The notes beneath the pieces are model-generated. The model did not search any database. It was not told where the DNA came from and saw only the letters and a program-made list of their open reading frames with translations. A program made the position numbers and the translations under genes. From Palsa-504 sp963808615 (GTDB taxonomy: Bacteria > Actinomycetota > Actinomycetes > Streptosporangiales > Streptosporangiaceae), in the NCBI GenBank assembly GCA_963808615.1, contig CAWEGV010000011.1, positions 682,001 through 746,000 on the forward strand: a DNA stretch of 64,000 bases, read 5' to 3'. Below are positions 17,612 to 25,889 of this stretch, one piece after another (the stretch's first letter is position 1; every line of letters begins with the position of its first letter).

Positions 17612-18646
17612 ATGGGTAAGCTTCTCGATCGGCTCGCCGTCGGACCGGTGATCTGCGCCGAGGGGTATTTGTTCGAGTTCGAGCGGCGCGGCTACCTGCA
17701 GGCCGGGGCGTTCGTACCAGAGGTGGTGCTCGAGGAGCCCGACATGGTAGCCGGGCTGCACCGAGAATACGTGCATGCCGGATCGGACGTGGTTGAGGCA
17801 TTCACCTATTACGCCCACCGCGAGAAGCTGGCCATGATCGGCCGCGAGGGCGACCTCGAGTCGCTGAACCGGCAGGCGCTGCGCATCGCCAAGGAGGTCG
17901 GCGCCGAGCACGACTCCCTGGTGGCCGGCAACATCTGCAACACCAACGTCTACGACCCGGACGAGCCCACCACGCATGAGGTCGTCCGCGACATGTTCGC
18001 CGAGCAGGTCGGATGGGCCGCCGAGGCTGGTGTCGACTTCGTGATCGCCGAGACCATCGACTATCCAGGGGAGGCATTGCTCGCGCTGGAAGCGATCAAG
18101 GCACACGGCCTTGATGCGGTGGTCACCCTCACTATTCATCGCCAGCCCATCGTCCGCGGGGGCGACCCGATCGGCGAGGCATGCCGTCGCCTGCAGGACG
18201 CCGGGGCCGATGTGGTCGGGCTGAACTGCATCCGCGGGCCCGCCACCATGCTGCCGCTACTCGGCGAAATCCGCGCCGCGTGCGACGGCTACATCGCCGC
18301 CTTGCCGGTGCCGTACCGCACGACAGAGGCCGAGCCAACGTTCCAATCGCTCACCGACCCAGATTGCGACCTGATTCCGGACGGGCGGCCATTCCCGACC
18401 GCGCTAGACCCGTTCCTAGCCAACCGCTACGAGATGGGCGCGTTCACGACGGCGGCGGCTGCGCTCGGAGTCAACTACGTCGGCATCTGTTGCGGCTGCG
18501 CGCCTCACCACGTCCGCGCGATGGCCGAGGCACTCGGCCGCACGCCGCCGGCCAGCCGGTTCAGCGCGGATATGAGCCGGCACGCCTACTACGGCACCAG
18601 CGAACGGGTCAGCCAGCATTACCGGGAGTTCGCCAAGGAGCTCTAG
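17612..18646 (+). CDS. Homocysteine S-methyltransferase family protein (betaine-homocysteine methyltransferase-like)
   Basis: 344 residues, ATG at 17612 with GGGAGG nine bases upstream. The three zinc-binding cysteines of the family are visible: one in VVGLNCIRGPATM and a pair in NYVGICCGCAPHHV. Other marks are FEFERRGYLQAGAFVPE at the start, AFTYYAHREKL, and a VIAETIDYPGEALLALEAI strand. The family transfers a methyl group from betaine, S-methylmethionine or similar donors to homocysteine, giving methionine. Pairing with a dimethylglycine-dehydrogenase-like gene favours betaine as donor. The C-terminal segment with YYGTSERVSQHYREFAKEL is also typical of the betaine branch (from memory). Confidence 0.82.
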   Translation: MGKLLDRLAVGPVICAEGYLFEFERRGYLQAGAFVPEVVLEEPDMVAGLHREYVHAGSDVVEAFTYYAHREKLAMIGREGDLESLNRQALRIAKEVGAEHDSLVAGNICNTNVYDPDEPTTHEVVRDMFAEQVGWAAEAGVDFVIAETIDYPGEALLALEAIKAHGLDAVVTLTIHRQPIVRGGDPIGEACRRLQDAGADVVGLNCIRGPATMLPLLGEIRAACDGYIAALPVPYRTTEAEPTFQSLTDPDCDLIPDGRPFPTALDPFLANRYEMGAFTTAAAALGVNYVGICCGCAPHHVRAMAEALGRTPPASRFSADMSRHAYYGTSERVSQHYREFAKEL

Positions 18647-18791
18647 GAACCCGGCGGACAACGCGACGCTCTGATATTCAGCGGCGCTACGAAGACCTCA
18701 CTCGCGCCGCCTCCGCCTTCCCACCGCACCCAGCGCCTCCGCTCTCCGCCCTCCCATGCGATCATGAAACTCGTCCCTGCAGGAGTCTCAT

Positions 18792-20222
18792 ATGCCGGCC
18801 ATCGACAGGTTTGTCATCGCGCCGAAGCCGGTCGCGCACTTCGGCGTGGGCACCGTCGAGAAGCTGCCGGGGGTGCTCCGCGCCACCGGCGCGGAGCACG
18901 TGGTCGTGGTGACCGACGCCGTACTCGCGGCTACGCCCGTGATGGCGCAGGTCACCGGCGTGCTGGCCGCCGCGGGCCTGCCCGTGCAGGTGTTCTCTGG
19001 CGTCCACCCCAACCCGACCACCGACGACGTGGCCGCCGGGGCCGCCGCCACTGCCGGGGCCGCCGCCACTGCCGGGGCCGCCGCCAGCGCCGCCGCGGTC
19101 GCCGAAGCCGCCGTCGTGGCCGCCACCCTCAGACCTTCCGCACCTCTAGCTGCCTCCGCCGCGCCCGGTATCTCTGCCGCGTCCGGTACCTCAGCCGCGC
19201 CCGGTACCTCAGCCGCGCCCGGTGCTTCCGCCGCGCCCGGTGCTTCCGCCGCCGTCCCTGCCGTCTCTGCCGCTTTGTCCGCCTCGCCCCCGCCGTTCGC
19301 CGGGTTGCGGATCGCGCTGGTCGCGGTGGGCGGAGGGTCGCCGATCGACGCGGCGAAGGGGATCGCCCTCGCCGCGGTCAACCCCGAGCGCGGCCGGGAC
19401 CTGGACTACCGCCGCGAGTTCGCCGTGCCAGGACTGCCCATCGTGGCGGTGCCCACGACGGCCGGGACGGGCGCGGAAACGAACGCGTTCGGCGTGGTGA
19501 CCGACCCGGCCACGCACCGCAAGTTCTACGTGGGCCACGCGAGCACGATGCCCGCCGCCGCGATCATCGACCCGGCCCTGACCGTGGGGCTGCCGCGGCC
19601 GGTGACCGCCGCGACCGGGATGGACGCGCTGACCCATGCGCTGGAGGGCTACCTGTCACTGCACCCCAATCCGTGGTCGGACGGGATCGCCCTGCAGGCC
19701 ATCAGGATGATCGCCGCGAACCTGCCGCGAGCCTGCGAAGACGGCGCCGATCTGGCCGCGCGCTCGCAGATGCTGCTGGCTGCGCACATGGCCGGCGTGG
19801 CCATGGCCAACACCGGGCTGGGCCTGTGCCACGCCATCGGCCACTCGCTCGGCGGGCGGTGGAACATGGCTCACGGCGTGGCGTTGTCCATGCTGCTGCC
19901 CGACGTGCTGCGCTTCAACCTGCCGGTCCGGACCGAGCGCCTGGCCGACGTCGCCTTCGCCCTGGGGGTCGGTGACACCCGCTCCGGCGCCGGCCGCAAC
20001 GCCGCGGCCGCAATCGAGGCCGTCGCCGTGCTGCGGGATCGCATCGGCCTGACCGCGGTGCTCGAGGATTTCGGCATCACCGAGGCTGACTTCGCCCAGA
20101 TCGCGGTCGACACCCTCGACGACGAGGTGCTGGCCAACACCCCGCGCCCGCCGACCCGGGGCGACATCGACGCGATTCTCTCCGCTCGCAGTGCCTCTGG
20201 CTCGCATCCGGGCGCCTCTTAA
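18792..20222 (+). CDS. Iron-containing (group III) alcohol dehydrogenase with Ala-rich insertion
   Basis: 476 residues where the family norm is about 380-390. The Rossmann-like half has FGVGTVEKLP, VVVTDAVL and the NAD pyrophosphate loop VAVGGGSPIDAAKGIAL. Metal-site residues appear in TGMDALTHALEGY and LCHAIGHSLGGRWNMAHG. The PTTAGTGAETNAFGV motif is standard. Between residues ~84 and ~172, right before the GGGS loop, sits an unusual Ala/Gly/Ser/Pro insert coded by degenerate repeats (units such as gccgccactgccggg and tcagccgcgcccggtacc). The insert stays in frame and the rest of the gene is intact, so the enzyme may still fold with a disordered loop. The alcohol or aldehyde substrate is unknown. 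Confidence 0.83.
   Translation: MPAIDRFVIAPKPVAHFGVGTVEKLPGVLRATGAEHVVVVTDAVLAATPVMAQVTGVLAAAGLPVQVFSGVHPNPTTDDVAAGAAATAGAAATAGAAASAAAVAEAAVVAATLRPSAPLAASAAPGISAASGTSAAPGTSAAPGASAAPGASAAVPAVSAALSASPPPFAGLRIALVAVGGGSPIDAAKGIALAAVNPERGRDLDYRREFAVPGLPIVAVPTTAGTGAETNAFGVVTDPATHRKFYVGHASTMPAAAIIDPALTVGLPRPVTAATGMDALTHALEGYLSLHPNPWSDGIALQAIRMIAANLPRACEDGADLAARSQMLLAAHMAGVAMANTGLGLCHAIGHSLGGRWNMAHGVALSMLLPDVLRFNLPVRTERLADVAFALGVGDTRSGAGRNAAAAIEAVAVLRDRIGLTAVLEDFGITEADFAQIAVDTLDDEVLANTPRPPTRGDIDAILSARSASGSHPGAS
19030..19272 (+). repeat. In-frame degenerate GC-rich repeats inside the alcohol dehydrogenase gene
   Basis: Copies of a gccgccactgccggg-like unit (15 bp), then 18-bp copies of tcagccgcgcccggtacc and relatives. 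Unit lengths are multiples of three, so expansion keeps the frame. They account for the 80-90 residue low-complexity insert. Confidence 0.8.
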
Positions 20223-20362
20223 GGCGCCGCCGTCCCTGCCTGGCCGTCCGTGGCCGTCCCTGCCTGGCCGCCCGCGGCGGCGGGCCATCCCTCGCTCATT
20301 CCCCGCTCGCCAGTCCGGACCGTGCCCGCGCTCTCTGGCTCGCATGGGGCAAGCTTGGTTTT
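20223..20362. other. Intergenic with short direct repeats
   Basis: Contains two copies of ccgtccctgcctggccg close together and no recognisable gene. No clear promoter for hutI can be placed. Confidence 0.4.
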
Positions 20363-21601
20363 GTGGCACATCCGCGCAGCACGCTGATCACCCGGATCGG
20401 TGAACTGGTCACCAACGACGGCGACTCTCTGGCCTCTTCGGACTCGTTGGCCTCCTCAAACTCTCCAGCCGCTTCAGGTCACCGGAGTTTCGCCGTTATC
20501 ACGGACGCGGCCCTCGTGGTGGAGGACGGAACGGTGGCCTGGACCGGACCGGCGTCGCGAGCGCCCGCCGCGGACTCCATCGTCGATGCGGGCGGCCGCG
20601 CGGTGCTGCCCGGCTTCGTCGACTCCCACGCGCACCTGGTCTTCGCCGGGGAGCGCAGCGCCGAGTTCGCCGCCCGGATGGCGGGCCGCTCGTACCAGGC
20701 CGGCGGCATCCTGACCACGGTCGCGGCGACCCGGGCCGCGACCGACAGCACGCTGCGCGCGAACCTGCGCCGGCTGGAGGCCGAGATGCTCCGGCAGGGC
20801 ACGACCACGTTGGAGTGCAAGTCCGGATACGGGCTCACCGTGGCCGACGAGCGGCGCGGGCTGATGCTCGCCGCCGAGGTCACCCCGGAGGTCACCTTCC
20901 TCGGCGCGCATGTCGTGCCGCCCGAGTTCGTCGGCGACGTGACCGGCTACGTGGACCTGGTGTGCGGGCCGATGCTCGACGCCTGCGCTCCGCATGCCCG
21001 GTGGGTGGACGTGTTCTGCGAGGACGGGGCGTTCGGGGCGGCCGAGGCCACCGCCGTGCTCGCCGCGGGCCGGGCCGCGGGGCTCGTCCCCCGGGTGCAC
21101 GCCAACCAGCTGGGCCCGGGACCTGGTGTGCGGGTCGCGGCCGAGGCAGGCGCCGCCTCCGCCGATCACTGCACGTTCCTGACCGACGCCGATATCGACG
21201 TGCTGACCTCGACGCCGGTGGTGGCGACCTTGCTGCCCGGCGCGGAGTTCGGGACCAGGCAGCCATTCCCCGACGCGCGCCGGCTGCTGGACGCCGGCGC
21301 CACGGTGGCCCTGGCCACCGACTGCAATCCCGGTTCCTCGTTTACGTCCAGCATGCCGTTCTGCATCGCGCTCGCGGTCCGCGACATGCGGATGACCACG
21401 CAGGAGGCCGTCTGGGCCGCCACGGCGGGCGGGGCTGCGGCCCTGCGCCGGGCCGACGTGGGCCATCTCGGCGTGGGCGCCAGAGCGGACCTGATCCTGC
21501 TGGACGCTCCGTCGCACGCCTACCTTGCCTACCGCCCCGGAGTCCCGCAGGTCACCGCCGTGTGGCAGGCAGGCCGCCTCGCCGCGGGCTCGCCCCCCTG
21601 A
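20363..21601 (+). CDS. hutI: Imidazolonepropionase
   Basis: 412 residues. It is a metal-dependent amidohydrolase that opens the imidazolone ring in histidine breakdown, giving N-formimino-glutamate. Visible: the metal-binding VLPGFVDSHAHLVFAGERS, EFAARMAGRSYQAGGILTT, TTLECKSGYGLT, the HANQLG metal His, SADHCTFL, and the Asp of ALATDCNPGSS. The GTG at 20363 keeps the small N-terminal beta domain. Residues ~20-40 hold a Ser/Ala-rich low-complexity stretch (repeats of LASS), an expansion seen in other genes here. hutU is not in the window, and the only hutH-like sequence is the relic at 12844, so the rest of the pathway must lie elsewhere or be lost. Confidence 0.9.
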   Translation: MAHPRSTLITRIGELVTNDGDSLASSDSLASSNSPAASGHRSFAVITDAALVVEDGTVAWTGPASRAPAADSIVDAGGRAVLPGFVDSHAHLVFAGERSAEFAARMAGRSYQAGGILTTVAATRAATDSTLRANLRRLEAEMLRQGTTTLECKSGYGLTVADERRGLMLAAEVTPEVTFLGAHVVPPEFVGDVTGYVDLVCGPMLDACAPHARWVDVFCEDGAFGAAEATAVLAAGRAAGLVPRVHANQLGPGPGVRVAAEAGAASADHCTFLTDADIDVLTSTPVVATLLPGAEFGTRQPFPDARRLLDAGATVALATDCNPGSSFTSSMPFCIALAVRDMRMTTQEAVWAATAGGAAALRRADVGHLGVGARADLILLDAPSHAYLAYRPGVPQVTAVWQAGRLAAGSPP

Positions 21602-21785
21602 AGCCCCTGGACTTCTTCGAGACCCGCCGCGCCCGCGCCGCTCCTTTGCCGCAGAGCCCTGGCTGCCGCGCTACGGCTTGCGGGCCACGCCGCCCCAAAG
21701 ACCCGCGGGGCTGGCCGCTTCGCGGGCAATGTGCGGGACGCTGGTGTCAAAGTCCGGCATCAAGGCTCCTTACAGAACGGACACG

Positions 21786-22310
21786 CTAGAGCCTAGAGGA
21801 CAGGTAACGATGGCGGAAACGGACCAGGGGCTCGCCCGAGTCTGCTACGTAGGGGACGCCTGTTACTCCTGCGATGATCAGCAGGTGGTCCCCGGCCGGG
21901 ATCCGTTGCTCAGCCGAGCACTCCAGCGCAGCGAGCCCGCCGTCCACGATCAGCGCGCCGGAGGCCGGGCCCCGCCGGTGAGGCACGTCGTCCAGCATCA
22001 GCCGAGCGCCCGGCCGGCCCGAGGCGGCGAAGCGCCCGGCCAGTACCCGCTGCCCGGCCGACAGCAACGTGACCGCGAACCGGGTGACCGGCTCCTCCGC
22101 CCGGCCCAACAGCTCCGCCGGATATGAACCGGCCATCAGCGACACCAGCACCAGCGGCGGATCTCCAGACACCGGGCAGAACGCGCTGACCGTCGCCCCG
22201 ACGTCATCGCGCCCGTCCGCCACCGTCACCAGCGTGACCGCCCCCGCCCACCAACCCCATGCGGCCGCCAGCTCCGCCGCCGGCGTTTCCTCCCGGGAAG
22301 GTCGAGCCAC
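21786..22310 (-). CDS. Flavin reductase-like FMN-binding domain protein
   Basis: About 174 residues of the split-barrel FMN-binding flavin reductase family. Visible marks are WWAGAVTLVTVADG, GATVSAFCPVSGDPPLVLVSL (FMN phosphate-binding strand), FAVTLLSAGQRVLAGRFA, and GDHLLIIAGVTGV near the end. Such proteins reduce flavin with NAD(P)H for a partner monooxygenase, or act alone. The start is a GTG at 22310; a TTG at 22325 overlapping the SppA stop (TTGA) is an alternative. It is the second gene after sppA, apparently co-transcribed. No partner monooxygenase is adjacent. Confidence 0.78.
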   Translation of the reverse strand: MARPSREETPAAELAAAWGWWAGAVTLVTVADGRDDVGATVSAFCPVSGDPPLVLVSLMAGSYPAELLGRAEEPVTRFAVTLLSAGQRVLAGRFAASGRPGARLMLDDVPHRRGPASGALIVDGGLAALECSAEQRIPAGDHLLIIAGVTGVPYVADSGEPLVRFRHRYLSSRL

Positions 22311-22321
22311 GGACCGTTCGG

Positions 22322-24049
22322 TCAACCGATGATCCAGGTGCCCGGTAGCATCAGCGGTCCGTACGGCGGGAGGCCGGCCCGCGCCGCCAGGGGCCAGGCT
22401 GGGCCCCAACCCGAATAGCCGTCGCCCAACGCGAAGGTCGGTGCGGCGGGCTTGGCCTCGCTGGACTCCGGCGGCCGCAGCTGGTCCAGCGGGGACAGCC
22501 TCGGGTAGACGCGCACCGGCGCGTCCGCGGGCAGGCCCGCCCGGCGGCGGGCAATCTCGGCGGCGGCCGACAGCCCGCCGACATCGTCCACCAGCCCGTT
22601 CGCCACGGCGTCGGCCCCGGTCCAGACCCGTCCCCTGGCCAGCTCGTGCATTCGCGCCACCGGCATCCGGCGGCCCGCAGCCGCCTTCTCGGTGAAGTCC
22701 CGGTAGATCGCGTCCAGCCAGGCGTTGATCCGCTCCCACTCGTCCTCGGTGAACGGATGCGTGGGAGCGAACATGGTCGCCCGGGCGCCCTCCGCCACCG
22801 AATCGGTGGTGATACCCGCGCGGCCCAGGGCCTCCTCGAATACGGGCTTGCCCGTGATCACGCCGATCGATCCGGTGATCGTGCCCGGCTGGGCCACGAT
22901 CACGTCGGCCGCCATCGAGATGTAGTACCCGCCGGAGGCGGCCACGTCGCCCATCGACACCACGACCGGCTTGCCCGCGGCCCGGGTCCTGACCACCTCG
23001 CGCCAGATCACATCGGAGGCGACGGCCGACCCTCCGGGGCTGTTGACGCGCAGCAGCACCGCGCGCACCCGCTCGTCCGACGTTGCCGACCGCAGCGCGG
23101 AGGCCACCGTGTCCGAGCCCATGGCGCCGCCGCCTACCGGGCCCCGGCTGCTGCGGCCCTGCCTGATCGGGCCTGACGCGTAGATCACGGCGACGAGCCG
23201 CTCTCGGGGCTTCGGCAGGCGACGCGCTCTCTGCGTCAGCAGGTGGGCGCGCTGGTAGCGGCCGACGTACTGCAGGATGGCCTCCCGGCCCGCCTCCTGG
23301 CGCACGGCGGCGTACACCTCGTCCCGGTAACCGAGCGCGTCAACCAGGCCCTCGGCCAGCGCGTCGGAGGCCAGGAACGGACCCCGGTCCAGCAGGGCGC
23401 GGGCTGCCTCGACGGTCTTGCCGCGGCGTTCGGCGATGGCCGCGCTGAGCTGCTCCGCGATCGAGGCCGCGAGCCGTTCGGCGGCTTCGCGGGCCGGTCC
23501 GGTGAAGCCGCGCTCGGTCAGGGTGTCGGCGGCCGTCTTGTACTCGTGCCGTTTGGCGCTCTGGAAGCCGACGCCGATCTTGGCCAGCGCGTCGTGCAGG
23601 AACATCTGCTGGACCGCGACGCCGGTGAGCCCGAGGGCGCCGGAGGGCTGCAGGTAGATCCGGTCGAACGCGGTGGCCAGGTAGTAGGGCAGGTTCCCGT
23701 GGGTGAACTCGCCGAAGGTCTCGGCCCAGGCCACCGAGAGCTTGCCCGATTCACGGAAGCCGGCTACCGCTTCCCGTATCTCCTGTATCCGGGCCAGCCC
23801 GAGCTTGCTCCCGCCGACCTTGACCACCAGCGCGCGGACCCGGTCGTCGCGGCTCGCGCGGCGCAGGCCCTCGACCAGATCAGGCAGCCTGATCTTGCGC
23901 AGGGACATGACCGCGGACAGCGGATCGGTCACCGGACCATCGGGGACGCCGTCGGTCAGGTCGAGCTCGAGGATCAAGGGGGCCGTCTGGCGCTGCCGTA
24001 GCCTGGAGATCTGTTCGGCGACTGGCCGGGCGAATTTCGCGTCTGCCAT
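22322..24049 (-). CDS. sppA: Signal peptide peptidase SppA, double-domain (67K) type
   Basis: 575 residues with the two tandem ClpP-like domains of the long SppA type. In family members the general-base Lys comes from the first domain (candidate in SAKRHEYKTAADTL) and the Ser nucleophile from the second (VSMGDVAASGGYYISMAADV). GTITGSIGVITGKPVF and ARGRVWTGADAVANGLVD are further signatures. SppA degrades signal peptides left in the membrane. No N-terminal membrane anchor is visible here, unlike in the E. coli protein, so it may associate with the membrane through hydrophobic surface. The flavin reductase gene follows directly. Confidence 0.87.
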   Translation of the reverse strand: MADAKFARPVAEQISRLRQRQTAPLILELDLTDGVPDGPVTDPLSAVMSLRKIRLPDLVEGLRRASRDDRVRALVVKVGGSKLGLARIQEIREAVAGFRESGKLSVAWAETFGEFTHGNLPYYLATAFDRIYLQPSGALGLTGVAVQQMFLHDALAKIGVGFQSAKRHEYKTAADTLTERGFTGPAREAAERLAASIAEQLSAAIAERRGKTVEAARALLDRGPFLASDALAEGLVDALGYRDEVYAAVRQEAGREAILQYVGRYQRAHLLTQRARRLPKPRERLVAVIYASGPIRQGRSSRGPVGGGAMGSDTVASALRSATSDERVRAVLLRVNSPGGSAVASDVIWREVVRTRAAGKPVVVSMGDVAASGGYYISMAADVIVAQPGTITGSIGVITGKPVFEEALGRAGITTDSVAEGARATMFAPTHPFTEDEWERINAWLDAIYRDFTEKAAAGRRMPVARMHELARGRVWTGADAVANGLVDDVGGLSAAAEIARRRAGLPADAPVRVYPRLSPLDQLRPPESSEAKPAAPTFALGDGYSGWGPAWPLAARAGLPPYGPLMLPGTWIIG

Positions 24050-24115
24050 GCGGTCAGCTTACGGTGGCCTTCCGGCTCGGAGGAGATCAGGATCAGCAAG
24101 TACCCGGCCACGATC

Positions 24116-24694
24116 GTGGTCGACGTGGCCAACGTGATGGGGTCGCGTCCCGACGGCTGGTGGCGCGACCGCGCCGGAGCCGCGGTCCGCCTGTACTCCG
24201 AGCTGGCCTCCCTGGCGGCGAGCGGCCGGGTCACCCTGCCCGGCGATACCAGTCCGGAGGATGCGGCCCGGGGAGATGCGGCCCCGGGAGATGCGGCCCC
24301 GGGAGATGCGGCCCCGGGAGATGCGGCCCCGGGAGATGCGGCCCCGGGAGATGCGGCCCCGGGAGATGCGGCCCCGGGAGATGCGGCAGCGCCGCCGGAC
24401 TTCGTCATGGTGCTCGAGGGCGCCGCCCGGGCGGCTGCCTCCCGGATCGGGGCCGCTGAGGCCGCCCGCGGCCTGCAGGGCGCGGCTGCCGGGCCGGACT
24501 GGCCGACCCGGCCGGGCCAGATACGCGTCGTAGAGGCACGGGGATCGGGCGATGACGCGATCGTGGCCCTGGTGCGGGAACTGCCCGGCCGCCGCGCCGT
24601 GGTGACCGCCGATCGCGAGCTGCGGGACCGCTGTGCGGCGGCTGGCGCAGCCGTCCTCGGCCCGGCCTGGCTACTCGGTCTGATGCGCCAGTGA
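24116..24694 (+). CDS. NYN/PIN-like domain protein with in-frame DAAPG repeats
   Basis: Reads VVDVANVMGSRPDGWWRDRA, then an Asp/Ala/Pro/Gly repeat, then FVMVLEGAARAA, IRVVEARGSGDDAIVALVRE and AVVTADRELRDRCAAAGAAV. The Asp residues at strand ends and the GDDAIV and TADRELR motifs resemble NYN/PIN-like metal nucleases; function is inferred only. Homologous reading begins eight codons earlier at ISKYPATI, where an ATC at 24092 sits six bases after GGAGGAG and no ATG/GTG/TTG is in frame. The GTG at 24116 is the first canonical start but trims the first strand. The gene diverges from sppA. Confidence 0.6.
   Translation: MVDVANVMGSRPDGWWRDRAGAAVRLYSELASLAASGRVTLPGDTSPEDAARGDAAPGDAAPGDAAPGDAAPGDAAPGDAAPGDAAPGDAAAPPDFVMVLEGAARAAASRIGAAEAARGLQGAAAGPDWPTRPGQIRVVEARGSGDDAIVALVRELPGRRAVVTADRELRDRCAAAGAAVLGPAWLLGLMRQ
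24271..24390 (+). repeat. 15-bp coding minisatellite, about eight copies
   Basis: Near-perfect tandem copies of gggagatgcggcccc encode G-D-A-A-P repeats in the NYN-like protein; a degenerate copy precedes the array and the last copy is altered. Perfect identity of the inner copies implies recent expansion or ongoing homogenisation. Confidence 0.92.
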
Positions 24695-24757
24695 GCCCCC
24701 GGCAGTGAGCCCCGGCAGTGAGCCCCGGCAGTGAGCCCCCGGCAGTGAGCCCCCGGC
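24689..24757. repeat. 13-14 bp tandem repeat over and after a stop codon, five copies
   Basis: Unit cagtgagcccc(c)gg. The first copy contains the TGA stop of the NYN-like gene, so each later copy repeats the gene's last codon and stop. Confidence 0.88.
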
Positions 24758-24996
24758 AGTGCGCGGCTGCCACGGTGGGTCCCAGCGGCGAGGGCCGCCG
24801 TAGCAGGCCGGTCCGCCGCGTTCGGGCCGCCCGGCCCGTTCAACCGGGCGGCCCCACTTCCCCTTCGTCCCTAGCGCACTAGGCGCCGGAGCGAGCATCG
24901 TAGCAGGCAGGAGAGCCTTCCCGCCTGGCATACCCGGATAAGGCGGTTTGGAGAATGGGGTCGGCAGCGGCTTTACTGGGCGTTCGGAAGTGTCCG

Positions 24997-25260
24997 GTGA
25001 CGACGAGACGGAAGGTGCCCGTGCCTGTGCTGCTCGCTGTCGTGGTTGTCCTGTTCATCGCGCTGCTGCTGGGTGCCGACCGCGCAGTCAAGGCGGTCCG
25101 GCGAGGCCGCCGCCGTAGACATGCCAACGCGCGGCTCACCGCGGCGACGGCCCAGGCGGAAGCCGAAGACAGACGACGAAGAGCAGCGGACGAAGCCAGC
25201 GGGGCGCTCACCTCGGTCATTCCGGCCATTCACGACCACCCGCCCCGTCACGTGGACTAG
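24997..25260 (+). CDS. Small single-pass membrane protein, unknown function
   Basis: About 87 residues: short basic start, one strong hydrophobic helix (VPVLLAVVVVLFIALLLG), then a very basic stretch (RRGRRRRHANAR) and a charged helical tail. This is the layout of a type-III membrane anchor with a cytoplasmic basic tail. The GTG at 24997 has GGAAG six bases upstream; an ATG at 24955 is possible. No family recognised. It precedes the phosphoesterase gene by about 55 bases and could be co-transcribed. Confidence 0.5.
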   Translation: MTTRRKVPVPVLLAVVVVLFIALLLGADRAVKAVRRGRRRRHANARLTAATAQAEAEDRRRRAADEASGALTSVIPAIHDHPPRHVD

Positions 25261-25315
25261 CGCCCCAGTCCCAACCCCAACCTCGTTGGCTGCCTGCCCG
25301 ATGCAGGATGGTGTC

Positions 25316-25807
25316 ATGCGGGTTGTCGTGCTGGCTGATACTCATGCTCCCCGGCGGTGGCGGGCCTGCCCGCCCCGGGTGGCCGCCGAGTTGCGCGGTG
25401 CGGACCTCATCCTGCACGCGGGCGACGTGTGCACGGCCGTAGTGCTCGCCGAGCTGGCGCAGTACGCGCCGGTGGTGGCCGTGCTCGGCAACAACGACGA
25501 CCCGGACGTGGCCGACTGGGGAGCGGCGCAGACCGCCGAGCTCAGCCTGGACGGGCTGCACGTCGCGATGCTGCACGACAGCGGCCCGTCTTCCGGACGG
25601 CTGGCGCGTATGCGCCGCGCGTTCCCCGCGGCGGACCTGGTGGTGTTCGGGCATTCACACATCCCGCTCGATCAGTCCGGTTACGGCCTGCGGATCTTCA
25701 ATCCGGGTTCGCCGACCGACCGCAGGCGGCAGCCGCACGGCACGCTCGGCGTGCTGCAGATCGCTGACGGCCGCCTGACGGAGGCCACGATCGTGCCGGT
25801 GACCTGA
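25316..25807 (+). CDS. Metallophosphoesterase, YfcE/MJ0936 type
   Basis: 163 residues with all metal-binding motifs of the calcineurin-like superfamily in order: LADTHAP (D-x-H), LILHAGDVC (GD), VLGNNDD (GNxD/N), MLHDSG, and VVFGHSHIPL (GHxH). Members of this small single-domain group are phosphodiesterases active on model substrates with Mn2+ or Ni2+; the natural substrate is usually unknown. The ATG at 25316 gives a first strand right at the start; an ATG 15 bases earlier is possible. A strong hairpin follows the stop. Confidence 0.85.
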   Translation: MRVVVLADTHAPRRWRACPPRVAAELRGADLILHAGDVCTAVVLAELAQYAPVVAVLGNNDDPDVADWGAAQTAELSLDGLHVAMLHDSGPSSGRLARMRRAFPAADLVVFGHSHIPLDQSGYGLRIFNPGSPTDRRRQPHGTLGVLQIADGRLTEATIVPVT

Positions 25808-25828
25808 ACGATCGTGCCCGAGAAGTAA

Positions 25829-25868
25829 AGCCGCCGGCCAGCGGACATTGTCCTGCTGGCCGGCGGCT
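25829..25868. terminator. Hairpin between convergent genes
   Basis: A perfect 13-bp inverted repeat (agccgccggccag / ctggccggcggct) with a 14-base loop, 22 bases after the phosphoesterase stop and 22 bases after the convergent FilP-like gene. It likely serves both strands. Confidence 0.75.
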
Positions 25869-25889
25869 AGCTCCGGGTGGACCTACGCG

